A stretch of 64,000 nucleotides of DNA from PALSA-1355 sp035496575 (GCA_035496575.1 DATJEN010000195.1:3324-67323), one strand, 5' to 3'; shown: positions 23,107 to 32,473, counted from the first letter of the stretch. A program made the numbers and translations. Notes: generated by a model not told the origin, from the sequence alone.

Positions 23107-24430
23107 ACTTGCTCAGGTCTTCATCCTGGGCGAGCTTATCCAGCCGCGAGCGGACGTACGGGGCGTCCACGACAATCCGTCCCTGGACCTGATCGGGCGC
23201 ATTGAAGCTCAGCTCCTCGAGCAACTTTTCCATGATGGTGTAAAGCCGCCGCGCGCCGATGTTCTGACTGGTTTGATTGACGCGGAAAGCCACGTCCGCA
23301 AGGGCCTCGATGGCGGACGGATCGTATTCGATCGCCACGCCGTCGGTGCCCAACAGCGCCTTGTACTGCTTGGTGAGCGCGCTGGCCGGCTCGGTCAGGA
23401 TGCGAACGAAATCCTCCTTCGTGAGATCGCCAAGCTCCACGCGAATGGGGAAGCGGCCCTGCAGCTCCGGCATCAGCTCGCTGGGTTTGCTGCGATGAAA
23501 GGCGCCGGCCGCGATAAACAGGATATGGTCGGTCTTCACATATCCGTACTTGGTCTGCACGGTCGTGCCTTCCACGATGGGCAACAAGTCGCGTTGCACG
23601 CCTTGGCGAGAGACATCGGCACCCCGGCTCTCGCTGGCGACCACTTTGTCCAGTTCATCGATGAAGACGATGCCGAGGTTCTCCGAAAGCTCGACGGCTT
23701 TCGCGTTGACTTTTTCCGGGTTGATGAGAGCATCGCACTCCTGCTCGAAGAGGACCTTGCGCGCCTCGGCGACACTCAGTTGGCGGCGCGTGGTTTGCTT
23801 CGGCATGAAACGCTCGAGCATCCCTTGCAGGTCCATGTCGACCTGTTCCAGACCCATGCCCGTCAGCATCATGGGCGCGGCTTTTTGCTCGACCGTGATT
23901 TCGATCTTGCGGTCTTCCATGTCGCCGGCCGCCAGTCGAGCGCGAATTTTCTCGCGCGTCCGCTCATGACGCTCAGGCGAGTTGGCGCTTTCCGCCCCGA
24001 CGTCGTAGGCGACCGGCGCAGGCACGAGCAGATCGAGCAGGCGATCCTCCACCCTGCGGCGCGCCTCGGTTTCGACGTTTTTGCGTTCGGATTCTCGCAC
24101 AAGCGCAATCGCATTCTCCACCAGTTCGCGGATAATGCTCTCCACGTCGCGGCCGTAGTAACCGACTTCGGTGTACTTTGTTGCTTCGACCTTGATGAAA
24201 GGCGCCCCCGTCAGCCTGGCAAGCCGCCGCGCAATCTCGGTTTTGCCGACGCCGGTGGGACCGATCATCAAGATGTTCTTGGGCGCGATTTCCGCGCGCA
24301 TTTCAGGCGAGAGTTGTTGCCGGCGCCACCGATTGCGCACCGCAATGGCAACCGCGCGCTTGGCCTGGGTCTGCCCGACGATGTGCGCGTCGAGCTCGGC
24401 CACGACTTGCCGCGGCGTCAGGTCGCGCAT
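23096..24430 (-). CDS. hslU: HslU, ATPase subunit of the HslVU protease
   Basis: The product is 444 residues. It begins LTPRQVVAELDAHIVGQTQAKRAVA, has Walker A GPTGVGKTE, the pore motif region VEATKYTEVGYYGRDVES, the I domain (about 110-240), Walker B IVFIDELDKV, sensor/arginine motifs near GRFPIRVEL, and the HslV-activating C-terminus ending EDLSKFIL. HslU unfolds proteins and feeds them to HslV. Its start overlaps the end of hslV by 13 bases, so translation is coupled. Confidence 0.96.
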   Translation of the reverse strand: MRDLTPRQVVAELDAHIVGQTQAKRAVAIAVRNRWRRQQLSPEMRAEIAPKNILMIGPTGVGKTEIARRLARLTGAPFIKVEATKYTEVGYYGRDVESIIRELVENAIALVRESERKNVETEARRRVEDRLLDLLVPAPVAYDVGAESANSPERHERTREKIRARLAAGDMEDRKIEITVEQKAAPMMLTGMGLEQVDMDLQGMLERFMPKQTTRRQLSVAEARKVLFEQECDALINPEKVNAKAVELSENLGIVFIDELDKVVASESRGADVSRQGVQRDLLPIVEGTTVQTKYGYVKTDHILFIAAGAFHRSKPSELMPELQGRFPIRVELGDLTKEDFVRILTEPASALTKQYKALLGTDGVAIEYDPSAIEALADVAFRVNQTSQNIGARRLYTIMEKLLEELSFNAPDQVQGRIVVDAPYVRSRLDKLAQDEDLSKFIL

Positions 24431-24960
24431 GGCAGAACCTCAACCACGATATTCTCATTGGTAAAGACGTCGATCCCAGCGGCGATTTGCAGACTGGTGC
24501 GCACAATTTCGGCGGCGTCCAACTGCGAATGGGCGACCAGCGCGCGAGCCGCGGCCACGGCATAATTGCCGCCCGAGCCAATGCCCAGCACGCCATCGGT
24601 GGGCTGGATGACGTCGCCATTGCCTGTCACCAGCAGCGTGTGGTTTGCGTCGACCACGGCTAGCAGCGCTTCCAAGCGGCGCAACGCGCGATCGGTCCGC
24701 CAGTCCTTGGCAAGCTCAGTGGCCGCACGCGGCACGTTGCCAGGAAAGTCCTTGAGCTTCGCCTCGAACCGCTCGAGAAGCGCAAAAGCGTCCGCCGTGG
24801 AACCGGCAAATCCCGTGAATACCTTGCCATCGAGCAGGCGGCGGATTTTCATCGCGTCGGCCTTCATGACGGTGTTCGCCAGCGTGACTTGCCCGTCACC
24901 GCCGATTGCCACCATTCCCTTGTGGCGCACGGTCAGAATGGTCGTGGATCGCGTCTTCAT
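24418..24960 (-). CDS. hslV: HslV, peptidase subunit of the HslVU protease
   Basis: The product is 180 residues. It contains TTILTVRHKGMVAIGGDGQVTLANTVMK, AGSTADAFALLERFE and GNYAVAAARAL, as in the proteasome-like HslV family. The catalytic N-terminal Thr is preceded here by five residues (MKTRS) instead of only Met, so processing must remove a short propeptide or another start is used; no in-frame ATG lies closer to the Thr. It is the first gene of the hslVU operon. Confidence 0.95.
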   Translation of the reverse strand: MKTRSTTILTVRHKGMVAIGGDGQVTLANTVMKADAMKIRRLLDGKVFTGFAGSTADAFALLERFEAKLKDFPGNVPRAATELAKDWRTDRALRRLEALLAVVDANHTLLVTGNGDVIQPTDGVLGIGSGGNYAVAAARALVAHSQLDAAEIVRTSLQIAAGIDVFTNENIVVEVLPCAT

Positions 24961-25093
24961 GGTGGGATTCTATTAGCCGCGTGCGAATGGGGACAGGGGC
25001 AAAAGCGGGCACGAGAGCCAGGCGAAGCCGCACCCACAACAAGCACCCAATCGAGCGACAGACCTCGCGCTGCAGATGAAACGAGCACGTCCT

Positions 25094-26002
25094 TTAACGC
25101 TTGGTGGCGGTGAATTGCGGTGGCTGCTCGAGAACTTGCAATAGGTACCGTCCGTAGTCATTGCCGGCCTTTTCGGCGAGCGTGGCGAGCTCCGCAGCGC
25201 TGATGAATCCCTTGTGGTAAGCCACTTCCTCGATGCAGGCGATTTTCATGCCTTGTCGCATTTCGATGGTTTGCACGAAATTGGCCGCTTGCAGCAGCGC
25301 CTCATGCGTGCCGGTGTCGAGCCAGGCAAACCCGCGCGTCAGGACTTCCACATACAGCCGCTGCTCGTTGAGGTACGCCTGGTTGACGTCCGTAATCTCG
25401 AGCTCGCCACGCGCGGAGGGCCGCAAGCCGCGGGCAATTTCGAGCACGTCATTGTCGTAAAAATACAGGCCGGTCACCGCCAGCTTCGAGCGGGGCGCGC
25501 GGGGTTTCTCTTCCAGCGAAAGTGGCCGCCCGCCGCGGTCGAGCTCGACCACGCCGTAGCGCTCCGGATCCTTGACCGCATGCGCAAGAATCGTGGCGCC
25601 CGAGGCGCGCTTGGTGGCGCGGGCCAAGATGTCTTGAAAACCCTGTCCAAAGAATAAGTTGTCGCCCAGGACGAGCGCCACATGTTCGTGCCCCACGAAC
25701 TCGCGACCGATCAGAAACGCTTCGGCCAGTCCATTGGGTTCGCGCTGCACGGCGTAGCGGATCGAAATTCCAATGCGGCTCCCATCCCCCAACAGGCGCT
25801 CAAACGCGCTTGCATCCTGCGGCGTCGTGATGACCAGCACATCGCGAATGCCGGAAAGCATCAGCGCGGAGAGCGGGTAATAAACCATCGGCTTGTCGTA
25901 CACGGGCAGGAGCTGCTTGCTCACCGCGCGCGTAACCGGATCGAGCCGCGTGCCTGAGCCACCGGCCAGGATGATTCCCTTGTTGAAGTGTGCGTCAGGC
26001 AT
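25094..26002 (-). CDS. rfbA: Glucose-1-phosphate thymidylyltransferase
   Basis: The product is 302 residues. The nucleotidyltransferase motif is GIILAGGSGTRLDPVTRAVSKQLLPVYDKPM, with AVQREPNGLAEAFLIG, LVLGDNLFFGQGF, SLEEKPRAPRS, VTGLYFYD and GFAWLDTGTHEALLQA all typical of RfbA/RmlA. It makes dTDP-glucose from dTTP and glucose 1-phosphate. It lies 28 bases after rfbB in one operon. rfbC and rfbD are not in the window, so the final sugar is unknown. Confidence 0.94.
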   Translation of the reverse strand: MPDAHFNKGIILAGGSGTRLDPVTRAVSKQLLPVYDKPMVYYPLSALMLSGIRDVLVITTPQDASAFERLLGDGSRIGISIRYAVQREPNGLAEAFLIGREFVGHEHVALVLGDNLFFGQGFQDILARATKRASGATILAHAVKDPERYGVVELDRGGRPLSLEEKPRAPRSKLAVTGLYFYDNDVLEIARGLRPSARGELEITDVNQAYLNEQRLYVEVLTRGFAWLDTGTHEALLQAANFVQTIEMRQGMKIACIEEVAYHKGFISAAELATLAEKAGNDYGRYLLQVLEQPPQFTATKR

Positions 26003-26030
26003 GGTGGTGTGCCATCCTTGGTGTTTCAGC

Positions 26031-27089
26031 TCAATGGGCCAGGCCCAGTCGTTCCCGTTGATAGACGCCGCTCGTGACGCGTTCGACCCAGCCTGGGTGA
26101 TCGAGATACCAGGCCACAGTTTCTCGCAAACCTTGTTCTAAATGGTAGCGCGGTTCCCAACCCAGCTCGCGCTTGGCCTTGGTGGGGTCGATGGCATAGC
26201 GCGCATCGTGACCGGGACGATCCTCGACAAAGCGAATGAGGTCCGCGCAAGGCCGATGCGGCAAGTCGGGCCGCAGCTCGTCGACGATCGCGCACACGGC
26301 TTGAACTATTTGCAGATTGGTGCGCTCCGAGCGGCCTCCCAGGTCATAAACCTCGCCCGGCCGCCCATGTTCAAGCGCGGCCATCAATCCGCGGCAATGA
26401 TCTTCGACGTGCAGCCAGTCGCGCACTTGCTCACCTTTGCCATAGACCGGCAAAGGTTGGCCATCGATCGCGTTTAAGATCATGAGCGGGACCAATTTCT
26501 CAGGAAACTGAAACGGGCCGTAATTATTCGAGCAATGCGTGGTAAGCGTTGGGAGCCGATACGTCTGAAAGTACGCGCGCACAAAATGGTCGGCGGCGGC
26601 CTTCGAGGCCGCGTACGGCGAGTTGGGACGCAAGGGGCTGTCTTCAGTGAAGCATCCCGTCGCTCCCAACGACCCGTAAACCTCGTCCGTCGAAACCTGC
26701 AAGAACCGAAATTGGCCGCGCGCGGGCTCGGGCAGACTTTTGTAGTAGGCGAGTGCGGCGTCGAGCAAGGTGCACGTGCCCACCACATTGGTCTCGACGA
26801 AAGCCGATGGGGCGTCGATCGATCGGTCGACGTGCGATTCGGCGGCCAGGTTCATGATCGCCTGTGGTTGAAATTCGCTTAGCAGTGAGTCGGCGAGCTT
26901 GCGGTCACAGATGTCGCCATGGACGAACACGTGCCGGGACTGACCAGAAACCGCCTCGAGCGAGTCTACGTTGCCGGCATACGTCAGTTTGTCGAGATTT
27001 ATGATGCGAACCTGCCGCTCACCGACTAGCAGCCGAACCAGGGCACTGCCGATAAAGCCCGCGCCGCCGGTGATGAGCAGGGTTTGCAT
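26031..27089 (-). CDS. rfbB: dTDP-glucose 4,6-dehydratase
   Basis: The product is 352 residues of the extended SDR type. It has TGGAGFIGSALVR (NAD binding), NLAAESHVDRSI, QVSTDEVYGSLG (the Thr-Asp-Glu catalytic motif), YAASKAAADH (Tyr and Lys), and NNYGPFQFPEKLVPLMI and VRDWLHVEDHC in the substrate domain. It forms dTDP-4-keto-6-deoxyglucose. It precedes rfbA and is divergent from the TPR/GT41 gene, with about 150 bases between. Confidence 0.95.
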   Translation of the reverse strand: MQTLLITGGAGFIGSALVRLLVGERQVRIINLDKLTYAGNVDSLEAVSGQSRHVFVHGDICDRKLADSLLSEFQPQAIMNLAAESHVDRSIDAPSAFVETNVVGTCTLLDAALAYYKSLPEPARGQFRFLQVSTDEVYGSLGATGCFTEDSPLRPNSPYAASKAAADHFVRAYFQTYRLPTLTTHCSNNYGPFQFPEKLVPLMILNAIDGQPLPVYGKGEQVRDWLHVEDHCRGLMAALEHGRPGEVYDLGGRSERTNLQIVQAVCAIVDELRPDLPHRPCADLIRFVEDRPGHDARYAIDPTKAKRELGWEPRYHLEQGLRETVAWYLDHPGWVERVTSGVYQRERLGLAH

Positions 27090-27241
27090 GCTGGGTGGGG
27101 AAGCGATGCGAAGGATCCGAATCTCCGGGCGCGATTTTACCCCCTTGGTTCGATGACTTCCAAGTGCAGAGTCCTAGCGCCACGGTGCGTGCGGGCGTTA
27201 GAATTGCAATCCGTTCCGAACGACCGCCGCGAGCAGATGGT

Positions 27242-29512
27242 ATGTTACCAGCCGACCAGGTCTTCCAAGCCGCCGTAGCCGCTCACGAGCGCGGCGACTT
27301 GCAAGAAGCCGAAAGACTCTACCGGCAAGTTTTATCGCTCCAGCCACAGCACGCCGGCGCGCTCGACATGCTCGGCACGCTCGCGATCCAGGCGGGCAAT
27401 GCGGCCGTGGCGCTCGCGTTCTTCGCGCAAGCTGTCGCGATCGCGCCCGCGCAGCCGATTTATCATGTGCATCTGGGTGAGGCGCAACGGAGGACGGGGA
27501 ACTTGGAACTCGCCGAGCGCAGTTTTCGCGAAGCCGTTCGGCTTGGGCCCGACTTACTCGAGACACACGACCCTCTGGCGGCCCTGCTCAAATCGGGCGG
27601 GCACTTCGAAGCCGCCGCCACAGAGTATCGCGAGACCGTTCGAACTCGGCCTAATTTGTCGATCACGCACTACAATCTGGGCGTTGTTCTGACCGCGATT
27701 GGAAAAACCGACGAAGCGATCGAATGCTATCGGCGGGCATGCGCCTTACAGCCGCCATTGGCCGAAGCCCATATGAACCTGGCCGGCTTGCTCCACAACC
27801 GGCACGAGGTTGACGCCGCCGCAGGCGAGTACCAGCGTGCGCTGGCAATTCGGCCGGACTTTTTTGAGGCGCTCCAGAGCTACGCGATCATGCTGCAGTT
27901 GGCCGGACGGGTGGACGAGGCCCTGTTGTATTTCGAGCGCGCGATTCAAGTGCGGCCGGGATCCGCCTTGGCGCATTTGAATCGCGGCAATGTTCTTAGA
28001 ACCATACGACGTTCGAATGAGGCAATCGCCGAATATCGACATGCCGCGCAGCTTGACCCTTCATTCGAAGCGGCCTACCACAACCTGGCCGTCATCTACA
28101 ACGAATTTCAGCAGGCCGACCCCGCGCTCGAATTTTGCGAAAAGGGACTGCTGCTTGAGCCTCGTTCCGCAAGCCTTTGCAATTTGAAGGGCACGGCGCT
28201 GCACTCACAAGGGCGCGGCGACGAGGCGCTCGCTTGGTATCGCAAGGCAATGGAGCTCGATCCCGCGCGACCTGATTTCTACAGCAATCTCCTCTACACG
28301 TTCAATTACCTACCCGGTTTCTCCCAAGAGGCCGTGTTCAGCGAGCATCGAGCCTGGGCGGAGCGGTTTGCCGAGCCGCTGACTCACTTGGCGGCGTCGC
28401 ACGAGCGAGATCCTAGCCCACGGCACAAGCTGCGGCTGGGCTACGTGTCGGCTTATTTTCGCCGCCATGCGGTCAATTACTTTAGCGAACCGGTTTTGTT
28501 GGCTCACGACCATGATCAGTTCGAAGTCTATTGCTATTCCGACGTAGCGGCGCCAGACGCCGTGACGGCCCGAATCAAAGCCGCCGCCGACGTGTGGCGG
28601 CCCGTTGTCGGTTTCTCGGATGAACAACTGGCCGAGCAGATTCGAAGCGATCGCATCGACATCCTGGTCGATCTGGCCGGGCATATTGGTGGGAACCGGT
28701 TGTTGACGTTCGCGCGCAAGCCGGCGCCGATTCAGGTGACCTATATCGGCTATCAAAACACTACCGGCATGACAGCCATGGATTATCGATTGACGGACGA
28801 ACGGGCCGACCCGCCGGGTCTGACCGACCGATATTACACGGAGAAACTCGTGCGCCTGCCGCGAGCGTTTTTTTGCTACCGGCCGCCGGACGAAGCCCCG
28901 CCGATCACGCCATTGCCTGCCGCGAGCTCAGGCTATGTGACGTTTGGCTACTTCAATATCTATCGCAAAGTCACCCCGGCGGTGATTGATGTGTGGTTGC
29001 GAATTCTGGCGGGTCTTGAGAATTCCCGCTTGCTCGTGCTCGCGGCCGGTGGCGGCTACATCGAGCGGCATCTGCACGAACGGGCTCGAGCCGCCTCGAT
29101 CGATCCGGCCAGGATCGTGCTTCACAATCGCAAAATCCTGCGTGAGTACCTTGGCCTCATCGCCGAGGCGGATATCGCGCTCGATCCCTTTCCCTTTACC
29201 GGGCACACGACGACCTGCGATTCAATCTGGATGGGTGTGCCGGTCGTGATGCTCGAGGGAGAAACCTACGCGTCTCGCTTCGGCGGCAGCGTTTTGGCCA
29301 ATGTGGGGCTGGCGGACTTAATCGCCCAAGACATTGAGGGCTACGTCCAGCGCGCCCTTACGTTGGCCAACGATCGAGAGCGATTGACCCGCCTCCGCTC
29401 AACGCTGCGAACCACGATGTCCGCTTCTCCCCTGCTCGACTTTGCCGGCTTCACGCGCAACCTGGAGGCTGCTTACCGCCAAATGTGGAATGCTCGGCTG
29501 AGCACAGCTTAG
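27242..29512 (+). CDS. TPR protein with O-GlcNAc transferase-like (GT41) domain
   Basis: The product is 756 residues from ATG 27242 (MLPADQVFQAAVAAHERGDL). Residues 1 to about 375 are roughly ten TPR repeats (for example AERLYRQVLSLQPQHAGALDMLG and EAIECYRRACALQPPLAEAHMNL). The C-terminal half is the SPINDLY/OGT catalytic fold: LRLGYVSAYFRRHAVNYF, DILVDLAGHIGGNRL, KPAPIQVTYIGYQNTTGM, YVTFGYFNIYRKVTP, ALDPFPFTGHTTTCDSIWMGVPVV and YASRFGGSVLANVGL. These enzymes move a sugar from a UDP donor to protein. It is cytosolic and divergent from the dTDP-sugar genes, so the acceptor or donor may relate to surface glycan synthesis. Confidence 0.88.
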   Translation: MLPADQVFQAAVAAHERGDLQEAERLYRQVLSLQPQHAGALDMLGTLAIQAGNAAVALAFFAQAVAIAPAQPIYHVHLGEAQRRTGNLELAERSFREAVRLGPDLLETHDPLAALLKSGGHFEAAATEYRETVRTRPNLSITHYNLGVVLTAIGKTDEAIECYRRACALQPPLAEAHMNLAGLLHNRHEVDAAAGEYQRALAIRPDFFEALQSYAIMLQLAGRVDEALLYFERAIQVRPGSALAHLNRGNVLRTIRRSNEAIAEYRHAAQLDPSFEAAYHNLAVIYNEFQQADPALEFCEKGLLLEPRSASLCNLKGTALHSQGRGDEALAWYRKAMELDPARPDFYSNLLYTFNYLPGFSQEAVFSEHRAWAERFAEPLTHLAASHERDPSPRHKLRLGYVSAYFRRHAVNYFSEPVLLAHDHDQFEVYCYSDVAAPDAVTARIKAAADVWRPVVGFSDEQLAEQIRSDRIDILVDLAGHIGGNRLLTFARKPAPIQVTYIGYQNTTGMTAMDYRLTDERADPPGLTDRYYTEKLVRLPRAFFCYRPPDEAPPITPLPAASSGYVTFGYFNIYRKVTPAVIDVWLRILAGLENSRLLVLAAGGGYIERHLHERARAASIDPARIVLHNRKILREYLGLIAEADIALDPFPFTGHTTTCDSIWMGVPVVMLEGETYASRFGGSVLANVGLADLIAQDIEGYVQRALTLANDRERLTRLRSTLRTTMSASPLLDFAGFTRNLEAAYRQMWNARLSTA

Positions 29513-29689
29513 GGCTGCTTAAGATCGTGCCGCTAATCTAAGCAAGAACTGTGATATTTGTGGGCAGCCGGAGGGAAAAGCTGAGAGCGTCGAACATTTT
29601 TGCGCGCTTGAGGCTTCGGACATAAATCGCGAATTGGAAGGAACTTACTCCGTGTTAGATACCATCGGATTGATGCCAAATCTGTTCTC

Positions 29690-29706
29690 CGGTACGAAGC
29701 TTGCTT
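29690..29706 (+). promoter_or_regulatory. Candidate sigma54 (-24/-12) promoter for amt
   Basis: CGGTACGAAGCTTGCTT keeps the GG-N10-GC spacing (GG at 29691-29692, GC at 29703-29704) and TTGC at -12. Transcription would start near 29716, leaving a 45-base leader before ATG 29761. Nitrogen-regulated transporters commonly use sigma54; no NtrC site was identified. Confidence 0.3.
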
Positions 29707-29760
29707 TCGGCGACAGCACGTTGGATTGTAGTCCCTCTGTCCACAAAAAGCGGAGTTGCC

Positions 29761-31185
29761 ATGAGACGTTCTGCGCGCATTTTACCCCTTCTGTTTTTGT
29801 TGTGTAGTGTGATTCTAGGCCAGGCCCAGCTCGCCTGGTCGCAGGAAAGTCCCGGCGATGCACCTGCCGCTGCTGCGGCGCCCCCGCCTGCCGAGCCCAA
29901 GCCGCTCGATCGTGGCGACAATGCCTGGATGCTCACCTCATCGGCCCTGGTGCTCATGATGACCGGCCCGGGCCTGGCCATGTTCTATTGCGGGCTGGTG
30001 CGCAAGAAGAACGTGCTCAGCGTCATCATGCAGTGCATCTTCTTGATGGGGCTGATGACCGTCATCTGGGGCCTATATGGCTACTCGCTGTCGTTCGGCG
30101 GCAGCGAAGCCTGGATCGGCAATAGCGACTATCTGTTCATGAGAAATGTGCAGGCCGAGTGGAAAGATGGCGCCTCGGTGATCCCGCAGAGCACGGCCTA
30201 TAACATTCCCATGCTGACGCACATGCTCTTCCAAGGCATGTTCTTCATCATTACTCCGGCGCTGATTTGCGGAGCGTTTGCCGAGCGGATGAAGTTCAGC
30301 ACGATGGTCGTTTTTATGATTTTGTGGGGCACGCTGGTCTATTGCCCGCTTTGTCACTGGGTGTGGGGGGGCGGAATTCTGGCCTACAACACCGAGCATG
30401 CGAAGCAATATGCCATGGGTGGCGCGCTCGACTTTGCCGGCGGAACAGTGGTGCACATTAGCTCCGGCGTTTCGGCTCTGATCTGCGCGCTGTTGATCGG
30501 AAAACGGCTGGGCTATGGTCGTGATCCTATGCCGCCGCACAACCTGACTTACACGGCGTTCGGCGCTGCCATGTTGTGGGTCGGCTGGTTTGGCTTTAAC
30601 GCCGGTAGCGCCTGTGCGGCCGATGGAATCGCGGCCAGCGCCTTTGCGGCCACGCACTTCTCGGCGGCTGCCGCCGCGCTGGCTTGGGCCGGCATGGAAT
30701 GGATCGCTCGCGGAAAGCCGACCGTGCTGGGCGCTTGCTCGGGCGCTGTCGCTGGCCTGGTTTGCATTACGCCCGCATCGGGCTACGTGCTGCCGATGCC
30801 TGCCATGGCCATGGGAGCAGCGGCCGGCATTGTGTGCTACCTGGCTTGCACGACCTTGAAGTCGAAGTTTGGTTACGACGACTCGCTCGACGCCTTTGGC
30901 GTTCACGGGATCGGCGGCACGCTGGGCGCCATCCTGACCGGTGTCTTCGCCACTCGGGCCGTGCAAAACCTCAACAACAACGAACCGATTGGCATGTTGG
31001 AAGGCGGCAGCCTGTTGACCGGCCAGCTCGTGGCAACTGCGATCACGTGGGTCTTTGCCGCGGCGGTCACGGTCGTCTTGCTCAAAGTGCTGGATGCGAC
31101 GATGGGCTTGCGCGTAACTCCCGAAGAAGAGACGCAAGGGCTCGATCTCACGCAGCACGGCGAAGAAGGTTACATTTTTATGTAA
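29761..31185 (+). CDS. amt: Ammonium transporter
   Basis: The product is 474 residues from ATG 29761. An N-terminal signal peptide (LPLLFLLCSVILGQAQLAWSQ) and an Ala/Pro linker precede 11 membrane helices, starting DNAWMLTSSALVLMMTGPGLAMFYCGLVRKKN. The pore twin histidines are His232 (VHISSGVSAL) and His382 (FGVHGIGGTLGAI). The conserved NLTYTAFGAAMLWVGWFGFNAGSA is present. It conducts ammonium across the inner membrane. No glnK gene adjoins, unlike the usual glnK-amtB pair. A strong terminator follows at 31254. Confidence 0.94.
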   Translation: MRRSARILPLLFLLCSVILGQAQLAWSQESPGDAPAAAAAPPPAEPKPLDRGDNAWMLTSSALVLMMTGPGLAMFYCGLVRKKNVLSVIMQCIFLMGLMTVIWGLYGYSLSFGGSEAWIGNSDYLFMRNVQAEWKDGASVIPQSTAYNIPMLTHMLFQGMFFIITPALICGAFAERMKFSTMVVFMILWGTLVYCPLCHWVWGGGILAYNTEHAKQYAMGGALDFAGGTVVHISSGVSALICALLIGKRLGYGRDPMPPHNLTYTAFGAAMLWVGWFGFNAGSACAADGIAASAFAATHFSAAAAALAWAGMEWIARGKPTVLGACSGAVAGLVCITPASGYVLPMPAMAMGAAAGIVCYLACTTLKSKFGYDDSLDAFGVHGIGGTLGAILTGVFATRAVQNLNNNEPIGMLEGGSLLTGQLVATAITWVFAAAVTVVLLKVLDATMGLRVTPEEETQGLDLTQHGEEGYIFM

Positions 31186-31253
31186 ATGTGCCAGCAGGCA
31201 CGGTCCGCCTGCGGTTATACGGAGCAACTGGTCTCCGCTTGACCAGATGGACG

Positions 31254-31296
31254 CCAGGGCTTGGGCGGTTTATCCGTCCAAGCCCTTGGTCTTTTT
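31254..31296 (+). terminator. Terminator of amt
   Basis: CCAGGGCTTGGGCGG pairs with CCGTCCAAGCCCTTGG across a short loop, followed by TCTTTTT. The stem is long and GC-rich and lies 68 bases after the amt stop. Confidence 0.8.
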
Positions 31297-31364
31297 AGGA
31301 GGGGTTATGAAGCCGGGGGTTAGGGATTAGGGGGTAGCGGTTGGGGGCGAAGATCACGCGGGAC

Positions 31365-32159
31365 CTAGCAACACAGTTGGCCGGTCCACACGATGACGGC
31401 CTGCCCACCCAGAATAACGCGATCGCCCGCCAGCCGTGTGCGCACGACGCCTCCGCGTGAGGAGGCCTGATAGGCGACCATCTCGCTTTTGCCCGTTCGC
31501 TCTCGCCAGAAGGGCGCCAGCGCGCAATGCGCCGACCCGGTCACCGGATCTTCGTCGATGCCCGCCCCGGGCGCGAAGAATCGCGACACGAAATCGAACT
31601 CACGATCGGCCGATGGGCTGGTTACGATCACTCCCCGCGTGCCGAGCGTCCTGAGAGCCGCGAAATCGGGACTGATCGCGCGCAGCTCTTGTTCGCTGGA
31701 AACGAGCACCAGGTAGTCGAACCTAGTGCGCCCGACGTAGCTGAGGGGTACCCCCAGCGAATCCGCGAGCACTCGATTCGATTCGATCGCCTCCGGCGGC
31801 GTGGCGGGGAAATCGAGCTCGATCCACTCGCCCGCGGAAGTGGCAGTTAGCTTGCCGCTCTTGGTTTCAAAGGTGATGGGTTGGCCGCTGTCGGCGACGT
31901 CGACTTCCCACATCGCGCGTGCGGCGGCCAGCGTGGCATGCCCGCACAGATCGACTTCCAGGATAGGCGTGAACCAGCGCAGCCCGAAGTTATCCTCTTT
32001 CGGCCACACAAACGCCGTCTCGGCGAGATTCATTTCTGCGCCGACAGATTGCATCCATTTGGCGTCGGCTTCGTGCTCGAGCAAGCACACCGCGGCTGGG
32101 TTGCCCGAAAACGGCCGGGACGTAAACGAGTCCACCTGTAAGTAGCGGATAGGAGGCAT
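31365..32159 (-). CDS. PhzF family isomerase/epimerase
   Basis: The product is 264 residues. The start YLQVDSFTSRPFSGNPAAVC and the motif EMNLAETAFVWP (catalytic Glu) are diagnostic of PhzF. LCGHATLAAA, FFAPGAGIDEDPVTGSAHCAL and RGGVVRTRL complete the two diaminopimelate-epimerase-like halves. Apart from PhzF itself, members are mostly of unknown substrate, and there are no phenazine genes here. It is convergent with amt and has an AGGAGG-like site upstream of its start on the minus strand only weakly. Confidence 0.9.
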   Translation of the reverse strand: MPPIRYLQVDSFTSRPFSGNPAAVCLLEHEADAKWMQSVGAEMNLAETAFVWPKEDNFGLRWFTPILEVDLCGHATLAAARAMWEVDVADSGQPITFETKSGKLTATSAGEWIELDFPATPPEAIESNRVLADSLGVPLSYVGRTRFDYLVLVSSEQELRAISPDFAALRTLGTRGVIVTSPSADREFDFVSRFFAPGAGIDEDPVTGSAHCALAPFWRERTGKSEMVAYQASSRGGVVRTRLAGDRVILGGQAVIVWTGQLCC

Positions 32160-32387
32160 GGAAACCAGACCGGGTCAGATGGTGAGTCCTGGCGCGCGAC
32201 CGCCCGCGCGCCGCAGTCCCACAGACACACAGCCACGGGAAAGGTTCTGGCAGGCTGATGTGCCGCACGCTGGCCATTAGGCCGGCTCGAGCAGCTTCTG
32301 GAAGGTTTGGGGCCGGGCAGCGGCCCATCGACTTTGCAGGTTGCCCCCGACTCGATAGACGCGAACCTTGCTACCAGGCTCGAAAAA

Positions 32388-32459
32388 AGGCGCCGGTGGG
32401 AGTCGAACCCACGATGGCGGATTTGCAATCCGCTGCCTTAGCCTCTTGGCGACGGCGCC
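32388..32459 (-). tRNA. tRNA-Cys(GCA)
   Basis: A complete cloverleaf: acceptor GGCGCCG/CGGCGCC, D arm GCCAAGAGGCTAAGGC, anticodon stem GCGGA/TCCGC with loop TTGCAAA (anticodon GCA), T arm GTGGG TTCGACT CCCAC, discriminator U. CCA is not encoded. U8 is present. Confidence 0.95.
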
Positions 32460-32473
32460 CTGTTTGATCGCTA

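Noticed and set aside
23273..24565. 430-codon plus-strand frame opposite hslU
   Set aside because: It mirrors hslU/hslV, and its translation has no recognisable domain.
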